DNA of 64,000 bases from Acidobacteriaceae bacterium (GCA_003131315.1 PKUV01000038.1:1-64000), one strand, 5' to 3'. Counted from the first letter of the stretch, positions 33,262 through 44,357 are shown. Numbers and translations are program-made. The notes: generated from the sequence alone by a model not told the origin.

Positions 33262-33495
33262 ATGCCAAGAGCGAAGTTCAGCAAGTCAGAGTGGCCCGAT
33301 CTTCCCGGGGAACCCGAGGGTTGGCGTGAGCTTCAGGAACGGGCCCAGAGCGAACGGGACCCCAGGAAGCTGGAAGCGGTTATCGAAGAGATGAACCGGC
33401 TCCTCACTGAGTGCGAAAAAAGAGCCGTTGCCGGCGAAGGGCTGCGTCGTACCTCCCGGCGTGGAAGCTCGAAGCAGACATCAAGAGCCGAATAG
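33262..33495 (+). CDS. Small hypothetical protein
   Basis: A 77-residue hydrophilic, charged protein (MPRAKFSKSEWPDLPGEPEG at the start; a helix ERDPRKLEAVIEEMNRLLTE in the middle). An in-frame GTG at 33253 is an alternative start. I recognise no domain. Its amphipathic helix and its ending 7 bases before the convergent next gene suggest a real gene. Confidence 0.5.
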   Translation: MPRAKFSKSEWPDLPGEPEGWRELQERAQSERDPRKLEAVIEEMNRLLTECEKRAVAGEGLRRTSRRGSSKQTSRAE

Positions 33496-33502
33496 CGTTC
33501 CG

Positions 33503-33688
33503 CTATGCTGCGTTGGCGAGCCGGTGTAGTTCGGAACGCAGTTCCGTAATTCGGGATTTCCGCTTCCGATAGGCATCCGATTCTTCCGGCGTGAAATCCG
33601 ACAACTTGCGACCCATGATCGAATCGAGTTGCAGCTGGAGCAGATCGCACACCTCGAGAGCAATTTGAGCGATTCCGCTGGAGTCCAT
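33503..33688 (-). CDS. Small helical hypothetical protein
   Basis: A 61-residue all-helical protein (LEVCDLLQLQLDSIMGRKLS; then FTPEESDAYRKRKSRITELR). The heptad-like spacing suggests a short coiled coil. It converges on the previous small gene. Function unknown. Confidence 0.5.
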   Translation of the reverse strand: MDSSGIAQIALEVCDLLQLQLDSIMGRKLSDFTPEESDAYRKRKSRITELRSELHRLANAA

Positions 33689-33770
33689 GCCATGATTGAA
33701 GAGCGGGACCGCGCGACGCGCGGTGACGGCGGATTGCCTTAGCTGTGTCGTCCGTTACAGGTCGTTGTGA

Positions 33771-34844
<1,074 letters not shown>

Positions 34845-34847
34845 CCA

Positions 34848-35048
34848 GATTGCGAAAAAGCTCGGGTTTCGTACCAGCGCATCGCTTCACCGATCCCGTA
34901 AGAAGCCTGGGTCGTCCCTCCGGGACTTGAATCATTTCTACCACTTTTCCCAGCGTTGAAGCGCTGGGCTAAGCTGGTTTGCCCCTCCGGGGCTGGATTC
35001 TCCCTTGCTTCATTCCACCGGGTCGCCCGAAAACGAGTTCTCACGCAC
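34848..35048. repeat. Chimeric repeat: CTTTAG-type piece fused to TIR element copy D
   Basis: The left part (to about 34904) reads GCGAAAAAGCTC, TTTCGTACCAGCGCATCGC, like the repeats at 51558 and 56244 but decayed. It then passes into the TIR element with GTCCCTCCGGGAC, CCCAGCGTTGAAGCGCTGGG and GCCCCTCCGGGGC and ends with a perfect AGTTCTCACGCAC (35036-35048). The left TIR was lost, apparently by insertion into or recombination with the other repeat. Confidence 0.75.
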
Positions 35049-35119
35049 GCTCTTTAGGGGCTGGGTGTCCCCACACCGTGCTAGAATTTCCACAGCTTCT
35101 CCTTATCCTGGACCCTGTT

Positions 35120-35794
35120 TTGATCGAACTTGCACCCTCGATACTCGCGGCGAATTTCGCCCACTTGGCGGACCAGGTGGAGCGGGCGGCGGCGGGCGGC
35201 GGCAGCGTGATCCATGTGGACATCATGGACGGGCATTTTGTGCCGAACCTGACGATTGGGCCTCCAGTGGTGAAATCTTTGCGCCAGGCAACCCGGCTTC
35301 CGCTGGATTGCCATCTGATGATAGAGAACCCGGACCAGTACATTGCGGAATTTGCGGAAGCGGGAGCGGACTGGATTTCGGTGCATCAGGAAGCGTGCCG
35401 GCATTTGAATCGGACGCTGAACCTGATTAAGCAGCATGAATGCCGGGCGGGGGTTGTGATTAATCCCGCGACGCCGGTGGAGACGCTCAGTGAAGTGCTC
35501 GACATCGTCGATTATGTGCTGGTGATGAGCGTGAATCCGGGGTTTGGCGGGCAGAAGTTTATCCCGGCAACGCTGCATAAAATGAGGAAGCTGGCGGAGA
35601 TTCGCGCGGCGCGGGGATACCAGTTCCGCATCGAAGTAGATGGCGGTGTGGGGATGGACACGGTGGCGGAAGTGGTGCGCGCCGGGGCGGAGATTCTGGT
35701 GGCGGGGAATGCGGTGTTCGGCAAGGGCGATGCCAAGGTGAATGCGCAGGCGCTGCTGGAAGCGGCGCGGAGCGCAAGTTTGCAGCGGGTGTAG
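35120..35794 (+). CDS. rpe: Ribulose-phosphate 3-epimerase
   Basis: A 224-residue TIM-barrel enzyme of the pentose phosphate pathway. Metal-binding parts are HVDIMDGHFVPNLTIGP and CHLMIENP, and the catalytic Asp is in IEVDGGVG. The family start IELAPSILAANF is preceded in frame by TTG (35120), which was taken as start; a GTG at 35078 is the alternative. The upstream frame is repeat DNA. Confidence 0.95.
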   Translation: MIELAPSILAANFAHLADQVERAAAGGGSVIHVDIMDGHFVPNLTIGPPVVKSLRQATRLPLDCHLMIENPDQYIAEFAEAGADWISVHQEACRHLNRTLNLIKQHECRAGVVINPATPVETLSEVLDIVDYVLVMSVNPGFGGQKFIPATLHKMRKLAEIRAARGYQFRIEVDGGVGMDTVAEVVRAGAEILVAGNAVFGKGDAKVNAQALLEAARSASLQRV

Positions 35795-35795
35795 G

Positions 35796-35904
35796 GTAAT
35801 TTGTAATTGGTAATTTGTAATTGGTAATTTAAAAGCCAATCCGGGCCACCGAGGATTAGGATTGGTCTGCCAAATTACCAATTACAAATTACCAATTACA
35901 AATT
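35796..35904. repeat. Inverted heptamer arrays between rpe and bamD
   Basis: TTTGTAA/TTGGTAA units (35796-35830), a 41-base spacer, then AATTACA/AATTACC units (35872-35904). Close in unit sequence to the arrays at 45412 and 63315, but the spacer is different. Confidence 0.85.
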
Positions 35905-35920
35905 GACTTTGAGGTCTTCT

Positions 35921-37333
35921 ATGCGTCGGAATTCTAGTTTTGTATTTCTCGCGTTGCTGCTGACGTTGACGGTGGCGTGCACGAACAAGAAATCGGTGAA
36001 TCCGCTGGCGAACGTCGGGTCGAAACAGCCCGACAAGGTGCTGTTTGACCGGGCCATGGATGCGATGAAGCACAACCGCTTCGACGTGTCGCGGATGACA
36101 CTGCAGACGCTGATCAACACGTATCCGGATTCGGAGTTTATCGCGCGGGCGAAGCTGGCGGTGGCGGATTCGTGGTACGCCGAGGGCGGCACGACGGCGA
36201 TGCAGCAGGCCGAGATTGAATACAAGGATTTCCGCACCTTCTTTCCCAACATGCCGGAGGCGGCCGAGGCGCAGTTGAAGGTGGCGAACATCCATTATCA
36301 GGAGATGGAAAAGGCGGACCGCGACTTCACGCACGCGATGCGGGCGGAGGAGGAGTACCGGTCGCTGATTCTGGAGTACCCGGACAGCAAGCTGGTGCCG
36401 GAGGCGAAGCAGCGGTTGCGGGAAGTGCAGGAAGTGCTGGCGCAACGGGAGTTCAACATTGGGCGGTTCTATTATCTGCGGCTGGCGTATCCGGCGGCGA
36501 TTGCGCGCCTGAAAACGCTGGTGGACCGGTATCCGCTATACAGCGGCGCGGACGAAGCGCTGTATCTGCTGGGGCAATCGTACGAAGGCGAGATCGATGT
36601 GATCCGGAAGAACGGGCGCATGAATGAAGTGGCCAAGGGCAAAATGATCGAGCAACTAACGAAGGAGGCGTCGGAGGCGTACGGGAAGATCATCAAGCGG
36701 TATCCGGCGATGGACCGGGCGCTGGATGCGAAGGCGCGGCTGGAGGGGTTGCATCAGCAGGTGCCGCGGCCGACGCGGGCGGCGCTCGAACTGAATAAGA
36801 AGGAAGTGGCGAGCCGGCATGAAGCGGGCATAGTCTCGAGCATGCTGGGGAATTTCGAGAAGCATCCGGACGTGGAGAAAGCGACCCGGGTGGGCGAGCC
36901 GACGATGGTGGATCCGGCGCCGACCAATCCGAACGATGTGGTGCGGAAGGTGGCGAGCGCGGCGGGAATGGCGGGCGGTGACAATAAGGTCAGTGTGGAA
37001 ACGGTCAATGGCAATGGGACGGTAGCGCCGAACCAGGAGGCGCCGCGTTCGGATGCTCCAGCAGCGGCAGACCCGGCGGCGGCAACAGCTCCGGAACAGC
37101 CTGCGGCGACCGAGTTGAAGCCGAGTGTGGCGGATCCGAATGAACTGAAGCCGAACGTTGAGGCCGATCCGAACGCGCTTCCCCCGTTGCAGCAGAGCAA
37201 TCAACTGGAGAACAGTGGTGGGTCGCCGAGCGGTGTCTCTTCGAGTGCGTCGGCGAAAACCGAGGAGCTGGCGGATATTTCTTCGAGCAAGAAGAAAAAG
37301 AAAAAGGGTTTGGGGAAGCTGAACCCGTTCTAG
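35921..37333 (+). CDS. bamD: Outer-membrane assembly lipoprotein BamD with long tail
   Basis: A 470-residue lipoprotein. The lipobox LTVAC puts the lipidated Cys at 20. Residues about 40-290 are TPR-type repeats (KVLFDRAMDAMKHNRFDVSR, LINTYPDSEFIARAKLAVAD, ILEYPDSKLVPEAKQRLREV) of BamD, which helps fold beta-barrel proteins in the outer membrane. A tail of about 170 residues, rich in Ala, Pro and Glu and ending in a Lys run (SSKKKKKKGLGKLNPF), is absent from E. coli BamD. GAGG precedes the ATG at 35921; the in-frame ATG at 35903 is not needed. Confidence 0.9.
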   Translation: MRRNSSFVFLALLLTLTVACTNKKSVNPLANVGSKQPDKVLFDRAMDAMKHNRFDVSRMTLQTLINTYPDSEFIARAKLAVADSWYAEGGTTAMQQAEIEYKDFRTFFPNMPEAAEAQLKVANIHYQEMEKADRDFTHAMRAEEEYRSLILEYPDSKLVPEAKQRLREVQEVLAQREFNIGRFYYLRLAYPAAIARLKTLVDRYPLYSGADEALYLLGQSYEGEIDVIRKNGRMNEVAKGKMIEQLTKEASEAYGKIIKRYPAMDRALDAKARLEGLHQQVPRPTRAALELNKKEVASRHEAGIVSSMLGNFEKHPDVEKATRVGEPTMVDPAPTNPNDVVRKVASAAGMAGGDNKVSVETVNGNGTVAPNQEAPRSDAPAAADPAAATAPEQPAATELKPSVADPNELKPNVEADPNALPPLQQSNQLENSGGSPSGVSSSASAKTEELADISSSKKKKKKGLGKLNPF

Positions 37334-37338
37334 GGATG

Positions 37339-37366
37339 GCAGAGGTTAGAGGTCAGATTACAGAAA
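37339..37366. repeat. Short heptamer array after bamD
   Basis: GCAGAGG, TTAGAGG, TCAGATT, ACAGAAA: the same unit family as at 25514, single orientation only. The rest of the 247-base gap shows no gene. Confidence 0.65.
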
Positions 37367-37580
37367 TGGTTTAGGCTGCGAGTGCTGCCAGGCACCCGTA
37401 GGTCAATCGCCCGGTAGCTCGACAGCTTGAGGTTACCAATGGCATGACGACCCAGAAACGGAACACTCCCCAACAGACTAGGAACGGTCGTAACCTGTTA
37501 CCTCTGCGGGAATCGTTGACTTAGGTTGAGGGACAAGGTAGTTTCGCGTTATCTCTCCTTTTTTTGCCGAAGGATGACGC

Positions 37581-40058
37581 TTGGCGCGGAAAATACTGCT
37601 CGCCGATGACAGTGTGACGGCCCAGAACATGGGGCGAAAGATCCTGGCCGATGCCGGGTATGACGTCGTCACGGTCAACAACGGATCTGCCGCCCTGAAG
37701 CGGATCACCGAACTCAAACCGGATCTGATCGTGCTGGACGTGTACATGCCCGGCTACAGCGGGCTGGAAGTCTGCCAGCGGCTGAAGGATTCGGCCGAGA
37801 CGGCGCACATTCCCGTACTGCTGACGGTGGGCAAGCTGGAACCTTTCAAGGCGGAAGAAGCGCGCCGGGTCAAGGCCGACGCACACATCGTGAAGCCGTT
37901 TGAAGCCAGCGAGTTGCTGACTGCGATCACGCGACTCGAAGACCGCATGGTTCCGCAGCAATCCGAGGGCTCTCGCTTCAGTACGTCGGTTTCGGGCGTG
38001 GAGCGGTTCGGCGGCGAGGGAAGCGGCAGGAAAACGGAAAGTAACGCGGAAGCCGATACCGGATGGAAGAGCCGGCTGCGTTTTCCGTTGAAGAAAAAGA
38101 AAGAAGAACCGGAACCAGAAGATGTCGCGGCCGGAGCGACCTTCCGGGATTTCCGGAAGGCGAAGGGCAAGACTGGCGCGAGCGTAGCGTTCACGGTGAA
38201 GGCGCCGCCGCCGCTGGGACAGGAGCCTGGCCTCGTTCCGGATATTCCGCGCGACATCACGCCGGAAGAGTTGGACGCACTCAGTGCGTTAGTCGCAAAA
38301 CTCGATGGACCGATTCCGGCGGCTGAGAATATTGCGCCGCTGGCGGAACAGATGGGCCCGGTTGAGGCTCCGGCGGCAGAGTCCGTGGCAAAGTTTGCGG
38401 CGGCAAAGACTGAAGTGGAAGTTCCTGCTGCCGCGGCGGAAGCGAAGAAAGAACTTGAAACCCCGGCGCCGGCCGTTGAGCCCGCCGCGGCAGCCGTTGA
38501 AGCCCCGGCGTTAGCCGTCGAAGCCAAGAGCGAAGGCGAAATCCCGGTCGAGCGCGTGGAGCCGGCGGCCGAAGGTGCTGCGGCGGTAGTTGCCGAGCCG
38601 GTTGCGGTCGAAATACATCGGCACGAGACCGAGCGTCCAGAAACCCAGCATCCCGAAACGCCGGCTGCGGTCGTCGCAGTCGCGGTGAATACTGCCCTCC
38701 TTCCGCAGGAGCCCGCGCCCGTGGACAGGAACGATGAGCCGATGTTCGCTTCGGCTGCGAGCGCAGTTGAGCAGGCGGCGGAAGACAAGGCCGGAGAAAA
38801 GATTGAAGGGAAGCCGGCCAAAGCCGTCGCCAAGAGCGAGACGAGCGAGGCGAGCGCGCCAGCGGAAGCAGTTGCTGCGAAGGACCTGGAATCCAAGTCC
38901 GAAGAATCGAAGGCCGAAGAATCACGGGCGGAAGAGTTGAAGGCGGAGAAGACTGCACAACCGGTCCCGGTTGCGGCGAGCATGCAAGAGACGGCGGAGG
39001 CGGAAGAGCCAGCGCCGAGCGACGCGGAGCTGGCCGAAGCGTTGCGCTTGCTGACACCCGCTACCGGGCACGCGGATGTCTTCACAGTTCCGTCGCACGG
39101 AACCCTGGTGGCGGCCGGCCAGTTGCTGGCGGAAGAAGCGGCACGCAATGCGGCAGCCGGTCCGCGGTGGGTAGCGGAGCCGGTGGCGTTGAGTCCGGAG
39201 GAAGCGGCGATTTCGCTGGAAGCGGAAATGTTCCGCACGTTTGCGGCAACATTCGCAGCAGCGCCCGCGGCAGCGTCCGGCGGCGAAATTGAACCGAGAC
39301 GGATCACCGGAGTTTCAGCGATTGCGTCCACGGTTGAGAACAGACTGGCAGAAGCAGAATTGGCGGCCAGTGCGAAAGCTTTGGCAGAGCAAGGGGCTGA
39401 GCGTTGTTCAGAGATCACGGCTGCAGAAGCGTCGGCCGTGGAGGCGCCTGCGGAAGTGATGGCGGCGGTTTCGAACGCAGCGAGTCCGGTGGTGGACGAG
39501 GTCGCACCAGACAAGATCGAACCAGAGAAACTCGAACCAGAGAAGCTCGAAGTGGAGCAGAAAGATTCCCCGGCGAAAGTCGCGGAGAAAGTGCCTGCGA
39601 AAGAGGTCGCGGCAGCGACCTTCGCGGATGCGGTGGGTAAGGACGAGATCGAGGTACCAGCGAAACAGAACGGAGAGCCCGTCAGCGGTACGACGGCTGC
39701 GGTGACGACGGCTGTGACGACGGCTGTGACGGCAGAAGAGAATCAGGGGTCGAGTTCAGATGTTGGGGGTCAGGAATCCATGGGCGACGTGAAAGCGAAG
39801 TCGGGGAAATCGAACTGGCATCAGATCCACACGGCGCCGGGCAGCGCTGCCGCTAAGAGTGATGTAGTGGAAGCGGCGAAACAGGCTGAACACGCAGCCG
39901 AGGAGGCTCCGAAGGCCATGGCAGCGGCGGCGGCAGAGGGTTCAGCGTCGGCGTCTGCAACGGACGCCAGCACGATTGCCAGCATCGTGGACAGCGTAAT
40001 GGCCGATCTTCGCCCGAAGATCGTGGAAGAAATTGCGAAGAGGCTGGCGGGGAAGTAA
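37581..40058 (+). CDS. Receiver-domain protein with very long Ala/Glu-rich region
   Basis: An 825-residue protein. Residues 1-125 are a CheY-like receiver with D9/D10, phosphorylatable D53 (IVLDVYMPG), and the late Lys in IVKPFEASE. About 145-780 is low complexity, rich in Ala, Glu, Pro and Val, probably disordered and acidic. The last 30 residues (ASTIASIVDSVMADLRPKIV, then EEIAKRLAGK) form an amphipathic helical end. TTG start (37581) has AAGGA upstream. No kinase is adjacent. It may be a phosphorylation-controlled scaffold or polar hub. The linker codons are highly repetitive, so its length may vary. Confidence 0.85.
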   Translation: MARKILLADDSVTAQNMGRKILADAGYDVVTVNNGSAALKRITELKPDLIVLDVYMPGYSGLEVCQRLKDSAETAHIPVLLTVGKLEPFKAEEARRVKADAHIVKPFEASELLTAITRLEDRMVPQQSEGSRFSTSVSGVERFGGEGSGRKTESNAEADTGWKSRLRFPLKKKKEEPEPEDVAAGATFRDFRKAKGKTGASVAFTVKAPPPLGQEPGLVPDIPRDITPEELDALSALVAKLDGPIPAAENIAPLAEQMGPVEAPAAESVAKFAAAKTEVEVPAAAAEAKKELETPAPAVEPAAAAVEAPALAVEAKSEGEIPVERVEPAAEGAAAVVAEPVAVEIHRHETERPETQHPETPAAVVAVAVNTALLPQEPAPVDRNDEPMFASAASAVEQAAEDKAGEKIEGKPAKAVAKSETSEASAPAEAVAAKDLESKSEESKAEESRAEELKAEKTAQPVPVAASMQETAEAEEPAPSDAELAEALRLLTPATGHADVFTVPSHGTLVAAGQLLAEEAARNAAAGPRWVAEPVALSPEEAAISLEAEMFRTFAATFAAAPAAASGGEIEPRRITGVSAIASTVENRLAEAELAASAKALAEQGAERCSEITAAEASAVEAPAEVMAAVSNAASPVVDEVAPDKIEPEKLEPEKLEVEQKDSPAKVAEKVPAKEVAAATFADAVGKDEIEVPAKQNGEPVSGTTAAVTTAVTTAVTAEENQGSSSDVGGQESMGDVKAKSGKSNWHQIHTAPGSAAAKSDVVEAAKQAEHAAEEAPKAMAAAAAEGSASASATDASTIASIVDSVMADLRPKIVEEIAKRLAGK

Positions 40059-40060
40059 GG

Positions 40061-40120
40061 CAGCTTTCAGCCGTCAGCATTCAGCTCTTAGCCCTTAGCT
40101 TTTGGCCCTTAGCCTTTAGG
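40061..40120. repeat. Heptamer array, CAGCTTT/TAGCCCT type
   Basis: CAGCTTT, CAGCCGT, CAGCATT, CAGCTCT, TAGCCCT, TAGCTTT, TGGCCCT, TAGCCTT in phase, single orientation. The rest of the 391-base gap before valS holds a GGCGGCCGTCC-type repeat (near 40386-40433, also near 21357-21401) and no gene. Confidence 0.7.
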
Positions 40121-40449
40121 TGTTCCTGCCGGGACGACCGACTGCTATGTTACAAAAACCACTCTGCTGGCAAAATCGCCGACTGCCAAACCTGCTCCTA
40201 GTGCCGCGACCGCGTAATTGCTACTGCTGTCGATCCAAGCTTGCTGGTGGAGAGGCGGCCGTCCCCGCCCGTCCCTCCACCGTATGACTCATCACGCGGT
40301 CACGGTACTAGTTTGACCCCTGTTTTCTCGCGCCTGTAAGATCAATGTTTCACCCTCTTGCTGCCGACGTTTGTCTCTCCGCAAGGAGTTGCCGAGCTTT
40401 GCTCGGCTGGACGGCCGGGGGCGGCCGTCCCTACACGATCAGGATAAAG

Positions 40450-43314
40450 ATGCCGCACGAATTGCCGAAAGCTTACGAACCGGGCGCGATTGAAGCGCGC
40501 TGGGCCGAGTATTGGGTCCAGGAAAAACTGTTTCATGTGGAGACGCCGGCGCCGGGAGATGCGCGTCCGGTGTTCACGCTCCTGTTGCCGCCGCCGAATG
40601 TGACGGGGCGGCTGCACATGGGGCACATGCTGAACCAGACGCAGATGGACATCGTCGCGCGCTGGCACCGCATGCGCGGCCATGTGGCGCTCTGGCTGCC
40701 GGGCACCGACCATGCCGGCATTGCCACGCAGATGATGGTGGAGCGCCAGTTGGCGAAAGAAGGCAAGAAGCGGCGCGAACTGGGACGCGAGAAGTTTATC
40801 GAGCGCGTCTGGGAATGGCGGCGCGAGTATGGCGGCGCGATCCTCGACCAGATGAAGCGGCTGGGCGCGTCGGTCGATTGGGGCCGCGAATACTTCACCA
40901 TGGACGACAACCTGTCGCACGCGGTGAAGGAAGTGTTCGTGCGGCTGTATGAAGATGGGCTGATTTATCGCGGGAAGTACATCGTGAACTGGTGCTCCGA
41001 CTGCGGGACCGCGATCTCGGACCTCGAAGTGAAGCACGAGGACGTGGCGGGCAAGCTGTACGAGATCCGGTACCCGGTGGTGGGCAGCGACGAGTTCATC
41101 ACCGTCGCGACGACGCGTCCGGAGACGATGCTGGGCGACACGGCCGTCGCGGTGAATCCGAAGGACGAGCGCTACACGCATCTGCACGGCAAGCATGTGA
41201 TGCTGCCGCTGATGAATCGGGAGATTCCGATCATCGCGGACGAACTGGCGCAGCCTGAGTTCGGCACCGGCGCGGTGAAGGTGACGCCGGCGCACGATCC
41301 CAACGACTTCGAGGCCGGACTGCGGCACAACCTGCCGCAGATCGAAGTGATTGATGAGCACGCAAAGATGAATGCGAATGCCGGTCCCTACGCGGGATTG
41401 GATCGCTTTGCCGCGCGCGAGCATGTGGTGGAGGACCTCTCCGAGCAAGGCTTCCTGGTGGGCACAAAGGATTACACGATTGCGCTCGGCAAGTGCGACC
41501 GCTCGGGCACGATTGTCGAGCCGCGGCTCTCGACACAGTGGTTCATCAAGATTGCGCCGCTGGCCAAGCGCGCCATTGAGGTGGTGGAGAAGGGATACAT
41601 ACGGTTCACGCCGGAGAATTACGGGCAGATTTATTTGAACTGGATGCACAACATCCACGACTGGTGCATCTCGCGGCAGTTATGGTGGGGACACCGGATT
41701 CCGGCGTGGTATTGCGGCGCGTGCAAGGAAGTGGTGGTGGCGCGCGAGGCTCCGTCGGCGTGCAAATGCGGCTGCACGAAACTGGAGCAGGATACGGACG
41801 TGCTGGATACGTGGTTCTCGTCGGGGCTGCTGCCGTTCACGACGCTGGGCTGGCCGGAGGCGACGCGCGACGAGGAAGTGTTCTATCCCAATTCGCTGAT
41901 GATTACCGGCTTCGACATCCTGTTTTTCTGGGTGGCGCGCATGATCATGCTCGGGTGCTGGTTTAAGGGGCCTCCGGAGGACAGCCGTCCTATGCTGGGT
42001 TCCCGCAGTTTTGCCTCTGGCGAACTAGACCGTGAACAAAAGAGATTCGACGACGCTCTCCGCGCGAGCGTTCCCTTTCGCGAGGTTTACATCCATGCGC
42101 TGGTGCGCGATGCCGACCGGCAGAAGATGTCGAAGACGAAGGGGAACGTGCTCGATCCGATTGAGGTGATCGGGAAGTACGGAACGGATGCGACGCGCTT
42201 CACCCTGGCGGCGATGGCGGCGCCGGGGACCGATATCGCATTCAGCGAGAGCCGCACGGCGGGGTATCGGAATTTTGCCAACAAGATATGGAATGCGGCG
42301 CGCTTCATGTTCATGAACGTGGACCGGGCGGAACAAGCCAAGTTATGGTCACTGGAGGAGTTTCAAAAGAAGCCCCTGAGCGGCCGGGCAGGGCTTTCGG
42401 ACTTTGCAACGGACACGGTCGAGGATCGCTGGATTGTCTCTCGTTTCAATCTCACTGCGACAGAAGTTAATCTAGCGCTTGGGGACTACAGATTCGACGA
42501 TGCTGCCCACAAAATTTACAGCTTTTTTTGGGGTGACATGTGTGATTGGTACCTCGAACTGATCAAGCCGCGGCTGACCTCGAATGATCGAGGTGAGGTG
42601 CGTGCAGCCTGCTCAAATCTAGTTACTCTTTTTGAGGCGTCGCTAAGATTGTTGCATCCAATGATGCCCTTTATTACCGAGGAGATTTGGCAGGCAATCT
42701 ACGACGGCCACCCTCCAAAGCAGTCGATTGCTCTCGTCCCCTTTCCACAAGGCGAGTGGCTCGAACAGGTTGACTATAAGCTGCTCAGCGAATTGGATGT
42801 CCTCCGAATACTAGAGAAGAGGGCAGAAGCTGACCCCAAGGCTTTGGAGCAGATGACCATCCTGCAAGATTTCATCGTCAGCGTGCGCAATTTGCGGGCG
42901 GAATTGAAAGTCGAGCCTAAGGTCAAAGTACCGATCGAGGTGTTTGCACACGAGTCAGAGATACGCGCGATGCTCGAACAGAATCTGGCGGCGATCGAGC
43001 GGCTGGCGAGTGTGGGAAAAATCACGTTCGTCGAGGCTTCGCTCGAGAAAGTGGCGGGCGCGCGCAGCACGTCGCGGTTTGATGTGCATGCGGTATATGA
43101 AAAAAAGATTGACGTTGCGGCCGAGCGCGAGCGTCTAACGAAAGACCTGGAGAAGATTGAGAAAGAGCAGGCCAACGGGCAGCGGCAGCTTTCCAACGAG
43201 CAGTTTCTGGCGAAGGCTCCGGCGAAGGTGGTGGAGGGGCTGAAGACGCGAGCGGAAGAACTGAGAGTGCTACGGGAGAAGACGTTGGCGAAGTTGAAGG
43301 AAATCAGTGGATAG
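40450..43314 (+). CDS. valS: Valyl-tRNA synthetase
   Basis: A 954-residue class I synthetase. HMGH (HIGH-type, 56-59) follows PPPNVTGRL, and KMSKT lies at about 559. The editing domain, the anticodon-binding domain and the C-terminal coiled coil (about 885-954) are all present. The ATG at 40450 has AGGA upstream; the upstream frame is repeat. Two parts stand out: an insertion-like stretch before the KMSKT part ([20 protein letters not shown]), and a segment at 42340-42860 with AT-richer codons (AGA, CTA, TTG, TCA, ACT) than both flanks, which suggests a recombined segment. Confidence 0.97.
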   Translation: MPHELPKAYEPGAIEARWAEYWVQEKLFHVETPAPGDARPVFTLLLPPPNVTGRLHMGHMLNQTQMDIVARWHRMRGHVALWLPGTDHAGIATQMMVERQLAKEGKKRRELGREKFIERVWEWRREYGGAILDQMKRLGASVDWGREYFTMDDNLSHAVKEVFVRLYEDGLIYRGKYIVNWCSDCGTAISDLEVKHEDVAGKLYEIRYPVVGSDEFITVATTRPETMLGDTAVAVNPKDERYTHLHGKHVMLPLMNREIPIIADELAQPEFGTGAVKVTPAHDPNDFEAGLRHNLPQIEVIDEHAKMNANAGPYAGLDRFAAREHVVEDLSEQGFLVGTKDYTIALGKCDRSGTIVEPRLSTQWFIKIAPLAKRAIEVVEKGYIRFTPENYGQIYLNWMHNIHDWCISRQLWWGHRIPAWYCGACKEVVVAREAPSACKCGCTKLEQDTDVLDTWFSSGLLPFTTLGWPEATRDEEVFYPNSLMITGFDILFFWVARMIMLGCWFKGPPEDSRPMLGSRSFASGELDREQKRFDDALRASVPFREVYIHALVRDADRQKMSKTKGNVLDPIEVIGKYGTDATRFTLAAMAAPGTDIAFSESRTAGYRNFANKIWNAARFMFMNVDRAEQAKLWSLEEFQKKPLSGRAGLSDFATDTVEDRWIVSRFNLTATEVNLALGDYRFDDAAHKIYSFFWGDMCDWYLELIKPRLTSNDRGEVRAACSNLVTLFEASLRLLHPMMPFITEEIWQAIYDGHPPKQSIALVPFPQGEWLEQVDYKLLSELDVLRILEKRAEADPKALEQMTILQDFIVSVRNLRAELKVEPKVKVPIEVFAHESEIRAMLEQNLAAIERLASVGKITFVEASLEKVAGARSTSRFDVHAVYEKKIDVAAERERLTKDLEKIEKEQANGQRQLSNEQFLAKAPAKVVEGLKTRAEELRVLREKTLAKLKEISG

Positions 43315-43380
43315 TGGCCAGTGGTTGGTGAATCGTATTCGGACCACTTGCGACTGACCACTGACCACTGACCACTGGTT
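43306..43380. repeat. Inverted heptamer arrays between valS and nadC
   Basis: AGTGGAT, AGTGGCC, AGTGGTT overlap the valS stop codon; after a 20-base spacer come ACTGACC, ACTGACC, ACTGACC, ACTGGTT. The array ends just before the nadC start. Confidence 0.8.
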
Positions 43381-43383
43381 CTT

Positions 43384-44262
43384 ATGGACTGGAATTCACG
43401 ACGCATTACCGCGATTCTTGAGAACGCGCTGAACGAAGATCGGGCGACGCGCGATGCGACCAGCTACGCCTGTATCGATCCCAACCAGCGCGCTTCGGCG
43501 ACGATTATCGCCAAGCAGGAGTGCATTCTGGCTGGCCTCGGATGTGTGCCGCGGATTCTCGACGTCTACGCGGCGTTGGACGGAGCGGTCACTTCGCATT
43601 ACGAGGTGACGAGCCATCCTTCGATTTTTGATGGGATCCGCGTGAACCCGGGGCAGCAGATCGCGGTGATCAGGCATAACGCGCGGGTGATTCTGTCGTG
43701 CGAGCGGGTGATCCTGAATTTTCTGCAGCGGATGGCAGGAATCGCGACCACAACCCGCAAGTTTGTGGATGCCGTGGAAGGCACGCGCGTGCGGATTCTC
43801 GATACCCGCAAGACGGCGCCGGGCCTGCGCGTGATTGACAAGTACGCGGTGCGCCGCGGTGGGGGGCAGAATCACCGGCTGGATCTTTCCGACGGCGTGT
43901 TGATTAAGAGCAATCACATTGCGCTGGCTGGCGGCGCGATTCCGGCGCTGGAGCGCGCGATCCGCAACCGGCGGGGCCGGCAGCCGATCGAGATTGAAGT
44001 GCGGTCGCTGGAAGAACTGCAGCAGGCGCTGGAGCACGGGGCGGAGGCGATCCTACTCGACAATGTGAGCGTTGAGGATGTGCGCAAGGCGGTCGAGATT
44101 TGTTCGCGGCAGCCGCGGCGGATTCCGCTTGAGTGCGCGGGCGGAATCAATCTGGAGAACGTGCGGTCGTACGCCGAGACGGGCGTGGATTTCATCTCGG
44201 TGGGGGCGCTGACGCATTCATCGACGGCGGTGGATATGAGTTTGCGGGTTACTCCGGCTTAG
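43384..44262 (+). CDS. nadC: Nicotinate-nucleotide pyrophosphorylase NadC
   Basis: A 292-residue enzyme that turns quinolinate and PRPP into nicotinate mononucleotide in NAD synthesis. ILDTRKTAPGLR and RRGGGQNHRLDLSDGVLIKS are the PRPP and quinolinate-binding parts, and IEIEVRSLEELQ and LECAGGI follow. Length is normal. It begins a nadC-birA-coaX run of cofactor genes. Confidence 0.97.
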   Translation: MDWNSRRITAILENALNEDRATRDATSYACIDPNQRASATIIAKQECILAGLGCVPRILDVYAALDGAVTSHYEVTSHPSIFDGIRVNPGQQIAVIRHNARVILSCERVILNFLQRMAGIATTTRKFVDAVEGTRVRILDTRKTAPGLRVIDKYAVRRGGGQNHRLDLSDGVLIKSNHIALAGGAIPALERAIRNRRGRQPIEIEVRSLEELQQALEHGAEAILLDNVSVEDVRKAVEICSRQPRRIPLECAGGINLENVRSYAETGVDFISVGALTHSSTAVDMSLRVTPA

Positions 44263-44275
44263 GGTTGGGTCGCTG

Positions 44276-44357
44276 GCTATTCGCTATTCGTCGTTCGCTG
44301 TTCGCTAAAACCAAGGCCGTCGGCGAATAGCGAACGACGAATAGCGAACAGCGAACG
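44276..44357. repeat. Inverted heptamer arrays between nadC and birA
   Basis: GCTATTC, GCTATTC, GTCGTTC, GCTGTTC (44276-44303), a 19-base spacer, then GCGAATA, GCGAACG, ACGAATA, GCGAACA, GCGAACG (44323-44357). The two arms can form a near-perfect hairpin. Confidence 0.85.

Noticed and set aside
37754-39514. Long open frame opposite the receiver-domain protein
   Set aside because: It results from repeated GCG/GAA codons on the plus strand; the translation is Ser/Ala-rich with no start signal or domain.
40121-40449. T-box leader upstream of valS
   Set aside because: No T-box sequence or specifier stem was found, and no terminator lies next to the start.
40342-41658. Long open frame opposite valS
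   Set aside because: GC-rich shadow of a clear synthetase; the translation is His/Arg-rich nonsense.
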